Source of the DNA: an uncultured Lachnospiraceae bacterium
Lineage (GTDB): Bacteria > Bacillota > Clostridia > Lachnospirales > Lachnospiraceae
DNA length: 64,000 nucleotides
Reading direction: 5' to 3'
Assembly (NCBI GenBank): GCA_902794095.1
Contig: CADBFZ010000006.1
Span: 26,092-90,091, forward strand
Shown: positions 28,841 through 37,125 of the stretch, piece after piece
Numbering within the stretch: position 1 is the first letter of the stretch
Layout of the letters: each line of letters starts with the position of its first letter
The notes under the pieces: generated by a model
Told to the model about the DNA's origin: nothing
The model's input: only the letters and a program-made list of their open reading frames with translations
Database searches by the model: none
Program-made: the position numbers and the translations under genes

Positions 28841-29961
28841 TATTTCTGAGTATAGTCTATGAATGATATGGACATATCAGCGGGTCCGCTGATTCCGTTA
28901 ACTGTTCCACTTGAAGTGTATTCCCACATGGTAAAGGCGTAAGGATAATCGGGAAGGTCTCCGTTGTTATCCAGCCATATATCCACATCCGAAAATTTGC
29001 TAAGGTCTATTTCTTTAATAAGAAACTCTTTATCCGCATGGATCAGGCAATTGAATCCGGCAGCTTTGATGGTGTCGGCAAATGTTCTGATGATTGCGGT
29101 CTTTTCGGTCTTTGACAGTTCCTCGATTCTGGAGGTGTCATTTAATATAAAACCGATATCAATAGCTAAAGGATAAGTAACTTTATTCTCCTGAGCTACG
29201 GCAATAAGAGCTACAGCTTCTTCAGTTGCTTCCTCAACGGTAATAGCCTGGGAAGTAAAATAAAGACCTACATCAAGTCCAGCCTGATTTGCACGTGAGA
29301 TATTGTCTGTATAGTAATCGTCAAGAGTTATGGTACCCGTGCCGTACCCTCTTGCACCGACTCTTACCATGACATAATCTACGCCGTCATCCCTGAGGAG
29401 TCCGAAATCAACGTAGTCATCATACTTATCTATGGTAACTCCGAGATACGATGTGACTCTGCTGTCTACGTAGTAAGCCATGTGACCGGACTGGGAAACA
29501 AGATTTGTATAATCGTAATCATTCTTCGGAAGGTAGGGAGTTATCAGAACCCACTCTTCGGAACCGTCACGGTTAACTACGAGAGTATGTTTTCCGTCTG
29601 TTGCTTCGGGAGGCTCTCCGTTATCTTCAGATGGGCCTACAGGAGCATCCTGTTCGTCATCACCTGTTTCATCCTCTTCATCATCCGGTGCATCCGTGGG
29701 ATACATGTCCCAGAAATCAAGGTCACCGGGCTTAACCTCTGTTGAAGGAGGTTCCTCGGGACGTACAACGGGACTGTCGTTTTCAGCTACCGTATCGTTA
29801 GGAACCTGAGGATTGTTATGATGGGAAGGTTTTCTGTTAGCTATGAGAACTATCACGATGATAAGAAGAACTGCAAAAGAACTCATCACCATAGCTGCAG
29901 TAAGCTGTGGCGTAATGTCTCTTTTATCGTTGTCATCGGGAAGATTCATTTTGTTGCTCAT
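28840..29961 (-). CDS. GH25-like membrane-anchored protein, catalytic residues degenerate
   Basis: A 373-residue protein with one membrane segment at about 20-42, an acidic Pro/Glu/Asp-rich linker (about 50-125) and a C-terminal domain (170-373) resembling GH25 lysozymes. The similarity runs through 'DYVMVRVGARGYGTG', 'NISRANQAGLDVGLYFTSQAI', the EEA helix and 'MWEYTSSGTVNGISG'. In GH25 the first catalytic Asp lies in 'GIDVS'; here it is GVTID (Thr176). The 'DxE' pair is DIG (Asp268, Gly270). The last Asp (Asp362) is kept. It is thus probably a non-hydrolytic peptidoglycan-binding relative. It starts 4 bases after the rnfB stop, at the end of the Rnf operon. Confidence 0.75.
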   Translation of the reverse strand: MSNKMNLPDDNDKRDITPQLTAAMVMSSFAVLLIIVIVLIANRKPSHHNNPQVPNDTVAENDSPVVRPEEPPSTEVKPGDLDFWDMYPTDAPDDEEDETGDDEQDAPVGPSEDNGEPPEATDGKHTLVVNRDGSEEWVLITPYLPKNDYDYTNLVSQSGHMAYYVDSRVTSYLGVTIDKYDDYVDFGLLRDDGVDYVMVRVGARGYGTGTITLDDYYTDNISRANQAGLDVGLYFTSQAITVEEATEEAVALIAVAQENKVTYPLAIDIGFILNDTSRIEELSKTEKTAIIRTFADTIKAAGFNCLIHADKEFLIKEIDLSKFSDVDIWLDNNGDLPDYPYAFTMWEYTSSGTVNGISGPADMSISFIDYTQK

Positions 29962-29965
29962 AGTT

Positions 29966-30751
29966 TCAGATGATTATCTTCTTCGGACACTTCTCAGCAC
30001 ATGCGCCGCATCCGGTACACTTCTCCTGATCGATACGTGCAAGGTTATCTGTTACGGTAACAGCACCTGCGGGACAATTTCTTACGCAAAGGCTGCATCC
30101 GATACATCCTGCAGAGCACACCTTCATAACTTCGGGTCCCTTTGCATGTGATGAACATGCAACAATGTGCTTAGCGTCATAAGGGACGAGGCTGATAAGC
30201 TTTCTGGGACATACTGCTACGCACTTTCCGCAGGCTTTACATGCTTCCTTATCAACTACTGCGATTCCGTTTACTACATGGATTGCATCGAAGGGACATA
30301 CGGATACGCATGTACCACCACCGAGGCATCCCTCTCTACAAGCCTTGGGTCCGCCTGCGGGTACGAAATCAACTACGCGGCAATCTTTGGGTCCTACATA
30401 TTCGTAGTTCTCCTGAGCCTTTTCGCAATCGCCGGCACATGCAACGAAAGCAACCTGCTTAACGCTTCCCGCTGATTCGGTTCCCATAATCTTAGCAACC
30501 TTATCTCCTACTTCAGCACCTCCTACGGGACAGCCGTTTACGGGAGCTTCGCCTTTTACGATTGCTGTGGCTAGACCGGAACATCCGGGATATCCGCAGC
30601 CTCCGCAGTTATTTCCGGGAAGAGCAGCCAAAACCTTCTCTTCTCTTTCATCTACTTTTACTTTGAAAATAATACCGGCAGCGCCAAGGAACAATCCTAC
30701 GAATATTCCGACGCATGCTGTACATAATGCAGCTGTTAATACTCCTGCCAT
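29966..30751 (-). CDS. rnfB: Rnf complex iron-sulfur subunit RnfB
   Basis: Membrane-attached ferredoxin-like subunit that accepts electrons from ferredoxin for the Rnf ion pump. It is 261 residues. An N-terminal membrane segment (residues 5-30) is followed by the four-cysteine cluster domain (NNCGGCGYPGCSG...NGCP). Several [4Fe-4S] motifs then follow: GGGTCVSVCP, CKACGKCVAVCP, CIGCSLCVRNCP and CTGCGACAEKCP. It starts 13 bases after rnfA. Gene order C-D-G-E-A-B is the usual clostridial one. Confidence 0.96.
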   Translation of the reverse strand: MAGVLTAALCTACVGIFVGLFLGAAGIIFKVKVDEREEKVLAALPGNNCGGCGYPGCSGLATAIVKGEAPVNGCPVGGAEVGDKVAKIMGTESAGSVKQVAFVACAGDCEKAQENYEYVGPKDCRVVDFVPAGGPKACREGCLGGGTCVSVCPFDAIHVVNGIAVVDKEACKACGKCVAVCPRKLISLVPYDAKHIVACSSHAKGPEVMKVCSAGCIGCSLCVRNCPAGAVTVTDNLARIDQEKCTGCGACAEKCPKKIII

Positions 30752-30764
30752 TTCTTTCCCCTTT

Positions 30765-31349
30765 TTAAAGAAGTCCTGAGAATCCCCAGAAAGCTATTGC
30801 CATAAGACCTGCGGTGAGCAGAACTATAGGCATTCCTTTGAAGGGACCGGGAACTTCGGTATATTCCATCTTCTCTCTGATACCGGCTAAGATCACAATT
30901 GCGATGGTAAATCCAAGTGCTGTTCCGAAACCGTTAACAACACCTTTTAAGATTCCATAATCTTTCTGAACATTACTTACGGCAACACCGAGAACTGCGC
31001 AGTTGGTGGTGATGAGAGGAAGATAAACACCCAGTGCTTTGTAAAGTGAAGGGATCATCTTCTTAAGGAACATCTCAACAAACTGAACAAGTGCTGCAAT
31101 GACGAGTATGAATACGATCGTCTGAAGATATGTAATGTTAAGCGGTACAAGAATGAGCTTGTATAATGCACCCGCTACAAAACTTGCAAGGGTTATGACG
31201 AAGATAACCGCGGTTCCCATTCCGGCTGCAGTTTTGATCTTTCTCGAAACACCGAGGAAAGGACAAAGGCCGAGGAACTGGCTCAAGACTACGTTAGAAA
31301 CAAGTGATGAGCCTACGAGCAAAAGGAGCATGTCTTTAAATCCGTCCAT
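30765..31349 (-). CDS. rnfA: Rnf complex membrane subunit RnfA
   Basis: A 194-residue integral membrane subunit with six hydrophobic segments, homologous to RnfE and NqrE. The conserved stretch 'NVVLSQFLGLCPFLGVSRK' lies near the N-terminus and 'PLITTNCAVLGVAV' near the middle; each has a cysteine that in Rnf/Nqr holds the intramembrane iron-sulfur centre. Only 2 bases separate it from rnfE, and GGAGG precedes the ATG. Confidence 0.96.
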   Translation of the reverse strand: MDGFKDMLLLLVGSSLVSNVVLSQFLGLCPFLGVSRKIKTAAGMGTAVIFVITLASFVAGALYKLILVPLNITYLQTIVFILVIAALVQFVEMFLKKMIPSLYKALGVYLPLITTNCAVLGVAVSNVQKDYGILKGVVNGFGTALGFTIAIVILAGIREKMEYTEVPGPFKGMPIVLLTAGLMAIAFWGFSGLL

Positions 31350-31351
31350 AT

Positions 31352-32335
31352 TTATTTCCTCCTTTTGCCTTTATTTTTCTTCTTGTTATTGTTGCTATTT
31401 GACTGATTATTCTTCGGAGCTTCTTCAGTCTTGGTTTCTTCTGATTCTTCTTCAGATGCTTTATCTTCTTTAACTTCTTCCTTCGGAGCTTCTTCTGCTT
31501 TTTCTTCTTCAGCAGGCTCTTCTGCCTTAGTTTCTTCTTTTACTTCTTCAGCTTTAGGCTCTTCTTTCTCAGGCTTCTTAACTTCAGGCTTTTCTTCAGT
31601 CTTTTCTTCAGTCTTCTCTTCGTTTTTCTTTTCAACCTTATCTTCAGCCTTCTTCTCAGCCTTTGAGCATCCCTTAGCTTCGGGACATCCCATGCAGTTC
31701 ATTCCGCATCCGGATCCTATCTTGGAAGTATCCTTACCCTTAGCTTCCATCTTCGCTTTGATGAAGTTCTGGATTGCTACGAGTGCTGCGAGGACGAAGA
31801 ATGCACCGGGTGCCAGGACGAAGATTGTTACACCGTACTCTTCAGGAAGAACTCTGGTCCCGAAGAATGTTCCGCTTCCGATAAACTCTCTGAAGATACC
31901 GAGAAGTGTAAGAGCTGCGGTAAATCCGAGTCCCATTCCCAGTCCGTCGAAAAGTGATGGAATAGGAGGATTGTGATATGCGTAACTCTCGGCACGACCG
32001 AGGATGATACAGTTAACAACGATAAGAGGAATGTAAATGCCAAGGGACTGATTAAGTGAAGGCAGATATGCTTCCAAAAGGAGCTGCACCATCGTAACGA
32101 ATGAAGCTACGATAACGATGAATGCAGGTATTCTGACCTTGTCCGGTATTACTTTTCTCAGAAGAGAGATAAATAAGTTACTGAGTGCAAGAACCGCACA
32201 AGTCGTAAGTCCCATTCCAAGTCCGTTGATAGCGGATGTGGTTACCGCAAGGGTAGGACACATTCCGAGTGTAAGGACAAAGGTGGGATTTTCTTTGATT
32301 ATTCCGTTATAAAGGCGCTCACTTATCTGTTTCAT
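31352..32335 (-). CDS. rnfE: Rnf complex membrane subunit RnfE with added cysteine cluster and charged tail
   Basis: Residues 1-200 are the normal six-segment RnfE, with 'TLGMCPTLAVTTSA' and 'PLIVVNCIILGRAE' carrying the conserved cysteines. The protein then goes on for about 127 residues beyond the usual family length. A cysteine cluster (Cys210, 214, 217, 223: C-x3-C-x2-C-x5-C) comes first. A Glu/Lys/Ala-rich tail follows (about 224-310), and the last residues are Asn/Lys/Arg-rich. The tail probably lies at a membrane face as a flexible rod. Its function is unknown; a metal or iron-sulfur site is possible. The gene starts directly after the rnfG stop. Confidence 0.93.
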   Translation of the reverse strand: MKQISERLYNGIIKENPTFVLTLGMCPTLAVTTSAINGLGMGLTTCAVLALSNLFISLLRKVIPDKVRIPAFIVIVASFVTMVQLLLEAYLPSLNQSLGIYIPLIVVNCIILGRAESYAYHNPPIPSLFDGLGMGLGFTAALTLLGIFREFIGSGTFFGTRVLPEEYGVTIFVLAPGAFFVLAALVAIQNFIKAKMEAKGKDTSKIGSGCGMNCMGCPEAKGCSKAEKKAEDKVEKKNEEKTEEKTEEKPEVKKPEKEEPKAEEVKEETKAEEPAEEEKAEEAPKEEVKEDKASEEESEETKTEEAPKNNQSNSNNNKKKNKGKRRK

Positions 32336-32968
32336 TTAAGTGTCCCCCTTCACAGGATTTATCTCATTACTGACTTCAAGAGCGGCATTGATCATGTTAA
32401 CGAATGCCTTAGTAGTAATGGTTGCTCCGCTGATGGCATCGATCTCATCCTCGGATGTTTTACCTGTTTTTGTATAAGTAATTTCAGCTACGTTAAGGTT
32501 GTGGATCTGAGGTACGATAACGCTCTCCGCTCTCATACCGAGTCCTGCGGTCTCACCGATCTCAAGGATCGAGATTCCTCTTAATACACCGTCAGCGGAT
32601 ATGCCGCACATGATACGGATATCTCCGCCGTAACCTTCTGCTGATGTAACTTCGATTGCATAACCTGCAAGGCTTCCGTCAGCGGTAAGTGCGGTGTAGA
32701 TGTTGCCGACTGTGATTCCGTTTTGTTTTAGCTCAGCTGCAAGTGTTTCTGAAATAACCGCGTCCGACAAAACAAAACTTGCAACAGGTGCAAAACCTTC
32801 CTCATCGGGAAATACTGCTTTGCAGCTTTCGGTAATGGCAAGTTCTTTCTGATGAGCGATGGGCTCTTTGGTAAGCTCATAGATTCCGCCGAGGCAAAGG
32901 CCTGCGACGAGAGTGATTATTATAAGTACAAACGCATCTTTGGCTGCTGCTACATAATCATTATTCAT
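32336..32968 (-). CDS. rnfG: Rnf complex flavin subunit RnfG
   Basis: A 210-residue subunit with one N-terminal membrane segment (residues 13-31) and an FMN-binding domain. The covalent flavin site 'SGATITT' is near residue 180, where the threonine carries FMN through a phosphoester bond; the attaching enzyme ApbE is not in the window. The domain would sit outside the membrane. It overlaps the rnfD stop by one base and is followed immediately by rnfE. Confidence 0.95.
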   Translation of the reverse strand: MNNDYVAAAKDAFVLIIITLVAGLCLGGIYELTKEPIAHQKELAITESCKAVFPDEEGFAPVASFVLSDAVISETLAAELKQNGITVGNIYTALTADGSLAGYAIEVTSAEGYGGDIRIMCGISADGVLRGISILEIGETAGLGMRAESVIVPQIHNLNVAEITYTKTGKTSEDEIDAISGATITTKAFVNMINAALEVSNEINPVKGDT

Positions 32969-33915
32969 CAGTTCTTACCTCCTTTCCTAAACTCGGAAGG
33001 ACTTATTCCGAAAGGAACGGGAACCGTGAATTTATCGATCAGAGGTACAAGGCAGTTTCCGAAGATGATGGCATAAGAAACACCCTCGGCGGAAGGTCCG
33101 AAGACTCTGAAGATACCTGTTAAGATACCGAGGAAGATTCCAAAGACAATCTGTCCCTTTGCCGATGTGGGTCTTGTTACATAATCGGTTGCCATGAAGA
33201 ATGCACCGAGCATAAGTCCGCCGCCTGCAAGGTGTGCTGCGATAAATGCGGGATCTGCTCCGTGTCCTCCGAAGATTACCAAGAATACTACAAAAGAAAG
33301 AATGTAGCTTGCGGGAATCTTAAGATCGATGACTCCGCAAAGCAGCATGATGATCGCACCGATGAGAATTGCAATCATGCTGGTCTCACCGATGGTTCCG
33401 GGAATGGAACCTAAGATCATGTTCTTAACGTTAACAGCCTCTCCTGCTTTGAGAAGCGCAAGGGGAGTTGCTCCGGTGTAGCAATCTGTATCAAAAGAAG
33501 TCATTGCTACGGGAAAAGAGATCAGCAAAAAGCATCTTCCTGCAAGTGCGGGATTCATGAAGTTCTTACCGATTCCTCCGAAGAGCTCTTTAACTACGAT
33601 TATCGCAAATGCTGAACCGAGAGCTGCTTGCCACAGAGGAATTGATACCGGAAGATTCAGTGCAAGCAAAAGTCCGGTAACACATGCAGAGAGGTCGTCG
33701 ACTCTTATTTTCTTTTTTGCGATAAGTGCAAATACTACTTCTGATAAAACTGCGGATCCTACACAGACGATACAGACAAACAAAGCTCTGATACCGAAAT
33801 TGTAGATTCCGTATCCGAACGCGGGCATAAGGGCTAAGATCACGGTCAGCATGATCAGCTGTGTCGTCGCCGCGCTCCTTATATGTGGATTGGATGATAC
33901 CTTAGGAAGACTCAT
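32968..33915 (-). CDS. rnfD: Rnf complex membrane flavin subunit RnfD
   Basis: A 315-residue integral membrane subunit with about nine to ten segments, homologous to NqrB. The 'CYTGATPLALLK' motif near residue 148 is the FMN attachment region (covalent threonine). It takes part in electron flow coupled to sodium or proton export. It lies 21 bases after rnfC and overlaps rnfG by one base. GAAGGA precedes the ATG. Confidence 0.95.
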   Translation of the reverse strand: MSLPKVSSNPHIRSAATTQLIMLTVILALMPAFGYGIYNFGIRALFVCIVCVGSAVLSEVVFALIAKKKIRVDDLSACVTGLLLALNLPVSIPLWQAALGSAFAIIVVKELFGGIGKNFMNPALAGRCFLLISFPVAMTSFDTDCYTGATPLALLKAGEAVNVKNMILGSIPGTIGETSMIAILIGAIIMLLCGVIDLKIPASYILSFVVFLVIFGGHGADPAFIAAHLAGGGLMLGAFFMATDYVTRPTSAKGQIVFGIFLGILTGIFRVFGPSAEGVSYAIIFGNCLVPLIDKFTVPVPFGISPSEFRKGGKN

Positions 33916-33936
33916 ATATGTATCCTTCTCTGGAAT

Positions 33937-35253
33937 TTATTTTTTACGCTTTGCAAGTTCCATTTTTCTCATGGATTTGATGTTCTGGGTAAGAGGCTGT
34001 TTTGCGGGACATGCATATGAGCAACATCCGCACTCGCAACATTCCATACCGCCGTGAGCAACAAAGGCCTCATTGTCATGAGCTTCAACCATGTCGGAGA
34101 GCTTACCGGGCATAAGACCTGCGGGACAGGCTTCGACGCATCTCGAACAATTGATGCAGGGTGTGGTCTCACTTTCCGCAACCTGGTCTTCTTTGAAAGC
34201 AAGAAGTGCGGTTGATGTCTTGGTTACGGGAACATCGGTGGTAAACATTGCAAATCCCATCATGGGACCGCCGCAGATGATCTTGCCGGGCTTTACTTTG
34301 AATCCGCCCTTCTGATCGATGAGCTCGGTATAAGACATTCCGCAGGGAACTCTCATATTGCCGGGGCTTCTTACGGCATCACCGCTTATGGTTACGATTC
34401 TCTCCATAAGAGGCTTACCGTTTACTACGGCATTATAAATCGCGCAGATTGTATCTACATTATTAACAATGCAACCTACGTCTGCGGGAAGCATCTTGGA
34501 ATTAACCTTTCTGCCCGTCGTTGCAAAGATAAGCTGTCTCTCTGCACCCTGAGGGTACTTGGTCTTTAATTCCTTAACACTTATGATGGTATCTTTCTTC
34601 GTGAGCTTAGTCAGATGGCCGATACACTCGGGTTTATTGTCCTCGACACCGATTATTCCGTGCGCATCCGGGAAAAGAGAGAGCATAATACGAAGTCCCT
34701 CTACAACCTTCTCACCTTCTTCGATGATCCTTCGATAATCGGAAGTAAGGTAAGGCTCACACTCTGCACAGTTGGCGATAATGTAGTCGATCTTATCGGG
34801 CTCTTTGGGTGAGAGCTTAACACTTGTAGGGAAGCCCGCACCGCCCATTCCGACGATTCCGGCCTTAGCAATCCTTGCGATGATCTCATCTCTGGAAAGC
34901 TCGGTCCAGTCGTTAACGGCATCATACTCGACTTCATTAAAGAGACCATCATTTTCAATAATTATGCTCTCTACCATGTCGCCTGTGGCCACTCTTCTTT
35001 TTTCAATATTTTTGACTATTCCTGAAACGGATGAATAGACGGGTGCCGAAACAAATCCGCCTGCTTCAGCGATCATCTGGCCCCTTAAGATAAGATCCCC
35101 TTTTTTAACAAGAGGTTTGGCGGGAGCTCCTATATGCTGGCTTAAAGGATATACCATCTCCTCACCGGGTACCGCATCGACTATCGGTTTGTCCTTGGAG
35201 AGGTCCTTGCCGTCATAAGGGTGAATTCCGCCCTTAAAAGTAAATTTTGCCAT
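33937..35253 (-). CDS. rnfC: Rnf complex NADH-side subunit RnfC
   Basis: The subunit that exchanges electrons with NAD+ at the cytoplasmic face; 438 residues. Near the N-terminus is 'GGIHPYDGKDLSKDKPIVD', then a lipoyl-like hammerhead region, the NADH/FMN-binding 'GMGGAGFPTSVKLSP', a SLBB region and two [4Fe-4S] motifs (CINCSRCVEACP and CCECGCCSYACP) at the C-terminus. The ATG at 35253 is chosen because GGGGAT lies just upstream; the frame is open to 35268. First gene of rnfCDGEAB, with a promoter about 40 bases upstream. Confidence 0.96.
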   Translation of the reverse strand: MAKFTFKGGIHPYDGKDLSKDKPIVDAVPGEEMVYPLSQHIGAPAKPLVKKGDLILRGQMIAEAGGFVSAPVYSSVSGIVKNIEKRRVATGDMVESIIIENDGLFNEVEYDAVNDWTELSRDEIIARIAKAGIVGMGGAGFPTSVKLSPKEPDKIDYIIANCAECEPYLTSDYRRIIEEGEKVVEGLRIMLSLFPDAHGIIGVEDNKPECIGHLTKLTKKDTIISVKELKTKYPQGAERQLIFATTGRKVNSKMLPADVGCIVNNVDTICAIYNAVVNGKPLMERIVTISGDAVRSPGNMRVPCGMSYTELIDQKGGFKVKPGKIICGGPMMGFAMFTTDVPVTKTSTALLAFKEDQVAESETTPCINCSRCVEACPAGLMPGKLSDMVEAHDNEAFVAHGGMECCECGCCSYACPAKQPLTQNIKSMRKMELAKRKK

Positions 35254-35291
35254 TTCTATCCCCTGCAAAACTGTTTTTTATATACAGATTT

Positions 35292-35320
35292 ACTATACTC
35301 CATATGGGGCTATATTTCCA
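35292..35320 (-). promoter_or_regulatory. Promoter of the Rnf operon
   Basis: TGGAAA (35315-35320), 17 bases, TATAGT (35292-35297) on the minus strand. It is back to back with the promoter region of the plus-strand secreted genes, whose TATAAT lies at 35395-35400. Confidence 0.6.
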
Positions 35321-35428
35321 TAGCACGATGAGGAATTTGATATAGAAAAAAGAGATTTTTTAACTTGTATTTAAACTCCTGTCAGTGTAAATTTTATAAT
35401 GATGTTTATATCTTATGGAGGGTAAAAA

Positions 35429-36205
35429 ATGAATAAGACTATTTCTAAAATTCTAATCGGCATTTCTGCGATTTTCGCAGCCGGACTGCTCAGTTTCGTT
35501 CCCGGTAAAACAGCAAAGGCAGCTGCATATGCATTTCAGCCGACAACATCAACAGTTGAAGTTGTAGTTGATGGCAATTATCAGTCCAACATCACTAACG
35601 CTACTATCAATTGGTCAATACCCGGAGTCAATCCTCAAACTGATTATTTGGATGACGCAGATTCTCAAGTTATGGGTATTATGATTGAATCCGGAGTGGG
35701 ATATGCAATTATTGCACAGGTTGTATTTGATCAGTCCATTAATGTTACAGGAAATTGTTCTGTAAGTTATTCGTTCGCATATGCAGGAACAAATTATTCA
35801 GGCACCATTTCTCTTATAAATCTTAGTAATTATGATTTCGAAGGATATATTACAGTTTATTACTCAGACCTTGATAATGGCGGAAGTGAATTTTCAAGAG
35901 CCATCAATGCTAAAGTCAACGACATCGACATGGCTTTCAAAGGACTTAATCCTGACGGAACCGTTAATGAGACCAAGACCGTTGAGTATAACTACAACGG
36001 AGCCATCAGCGAAAAGATCATCGCTAAGCTTGCTCAGGCTGAGGGTGTAACCCTTCTCTATACTTTCGAGTATGAAGGTTATGTATTCACCTCAGTTATC
36101 TCTTCTGAGGATGCTGCCAAGATCTTCTCACAAGATATCCCCTGGTATGGCCCCTGCTACATCGCAAGCAACTGCCCCACCGTTATGGTTGGAGTAGCTG
36201 AATAA
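35429..36205 (+). CDS. Secreted protein, first of tandem pair with constant C-terminal domain
   Basis: A 258-residue protein with a clear signal peptide (basic start, hydrophobic stretch, AKA near residue 31). No known family was recognised. Residues 35-155 are beta-rich, Asn/Thr/Ser/Tyr-rich and unlike the paralogue. Residues 156-258 nearly match the next gene, ending with 'IPWYGPCYIASNCPTVMVG', which holds two cysteines. The constant half is less AT-rich and uses codons like the rest of the genome, while the variable half is AT-rich. GGAGGG lies 6 bases before the ATG, and TATAAT at 35395-35400 is the likely -10. It has no sortase motif, lipobox or membrane anchor, so it is probably released. 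Confidence 0.8.
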   Translation: MNKTISKILIGISAIFAAGLLSFVPGKTAKAAAYAFQPTTSTVEVVVDGNYQSNITNATINWSIPGVNPQTDYLDDADSQVMGIMIESGVGYAIIAQVVFDQSINVTGNCSVSYSFAYAGTNYSGTISLINLSNYDFEGYITVYYSDLDNGGSEFSRAINAKVNDIDMAFKGLNPDGTVNETKTVEYNYNGAISEKIIAKLAQAEGVTLLYTFEYEGYVFTSVISSEDAAKIFSQDIPWYGPCYIASNCPTVMVGVAE

Positions 36206-36232
36206 AAAATTTTTCTTATGGAGGGTAATTTA

Positions 36233-36988
36233 ATGAAATTCAAAGTATCAAAAATTCTTATTGGTATTTCCGCTCTTGTTGTTGCGGGAATAATGTGTGT
36301 TGTACCTTTTAGCAAGGTTAAGGCTGAACAGGCATCTTGTGCAATCCAAGTCCACACACCCACAGCGCCAGCATATACAATTCCGGGAAATGCCGTTTTC
36401 ACTTTCGAAGGTACCGGATCGGCTATAAATGTTTTCAACCACTTTGATCTTCATCAGAATCCCTATAATCAATATGATATAGACGCAATGTCAGCATTTA
36501 ATGGTAATTTGCCCGCTTCAGCAACTTGCAATGTAGAATTCAGCTTCACATTTGAGGGTATTGCGTATTATGGAAATATTGGATTAACTAATTATGGTAC
36601 TAACTTTCATCCCGCATCCCCTTTAGCTTTATCTCAATTCGTTGACACCAGAGATTTGTACGGTGTTCAGGCATTTGGAAGAGCAATCAACGAAAAGGTC
36701 AATGAGATTGATATGGCTTTCAACGGACACAACGCTGACGGAACCGTTAACGAGACCAAGACCGTTGAGTACAACTACAACTATGCAATCAACGAGAAGA
36801 TCATTGAGAAGCTCGCTCAGGCTGACGGTGTAACTCTTCTCTACACCTTCGAGTATGAAGGTTATGTTTTCACCTCTGCGATCACTTCCGAAGATGCTGC
36901 TAAGATCTTCTCCAAGGATATCCCCTGGTACGGACCTTGCTACATTGCAAGCAACTGCCCCACCGTTATGGTAGGTGTTGCTAACTAA
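36233..36988 (+). CDS. Secreted protein, second of tandem pair with constant C-terminal domain
   Basis: A 251-residue paralogue of the preceding gene. The signal peptide (MKFKVSKILIGISALVVAG, cleavage near residue 31) resembles the first copy, the following 120 residues differ strongly, and the last 100 are nearly the same, including 'NETKTVEYNYN', 'TLLYTFEYEGYVFTS' and the two-cysteine end. The start at 36233 is chosen over the ATG at 36218 because the latter is part of the ribosome site 'TATGGAGGG', which is repeated before both genes. The leader and gene were therefore duplicated together. A terminator follows at 37013. No function recognised. Confidence 0.8.
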   Translation: MKFKVSKILIGISALVVAGIMCVVPFSKVKAEQASCAIQVHTPTAPAYTIPGNAVFTFEGTGSAINVFNHFDLHQNPYNQYDIDAMSAFNGNLPASATCNVEFSFTFEGIAYYGNIGLTNYGTNFHPASPLALSQFVDTRDLYGVQAFGRAINEKVNEIDMAFNGHNADGTVNETKTVEYNYNYAINEKIIEKLAQADGVTLLYTFEYEGYVFTSAITSEDAAKIFSKDIPWYGPCYIASNCPTVMVGVAN

Positions 36989-37012
36989 TCCTAATAGTAA
37001 CTATGTTAAATG

Positions 37013-37045
37013 CCTTCTCCGAGCAAATCGGGGAAGGTATTTTTT
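37013..37045 (+). terminator. Intrinsic terminator after the secreted pair
   Basis: CCTTCTCCGA and TCGGGGAAGG form a stem with a five-base loop (37013-37037), followed by TATTTTTT. Confidence 0.9.
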
Positions 37046-37056
37046 GTGCCATATAA

Positions 37057-37085
37057 TTGATAAAAAGTGGCAGTTTTGGTATGAT
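37057..37085 (+). promoter_or_regulatory. Promoter of the YprB-like gene
   Basis: TTGATA (37057-37062), 17 bases, TATGAT (37080-37085). The leader is about 35 bases, with AAGAGG before the ATG at 37126. Confidence 0.8.
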
Positions 37086-37125
37086 TTGAGATAGTGTAAT
37101 CACCATTTTCTGTTAAGAGGCGATC

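Noticed and set aside
36218..36232. ATG at 36218 as start of the second secreted protein
   Set aside because: It is part of the ribosome site TATGGAGGG that also precedes the first copy; the ATG at 36233 gives a matching signal peptide.
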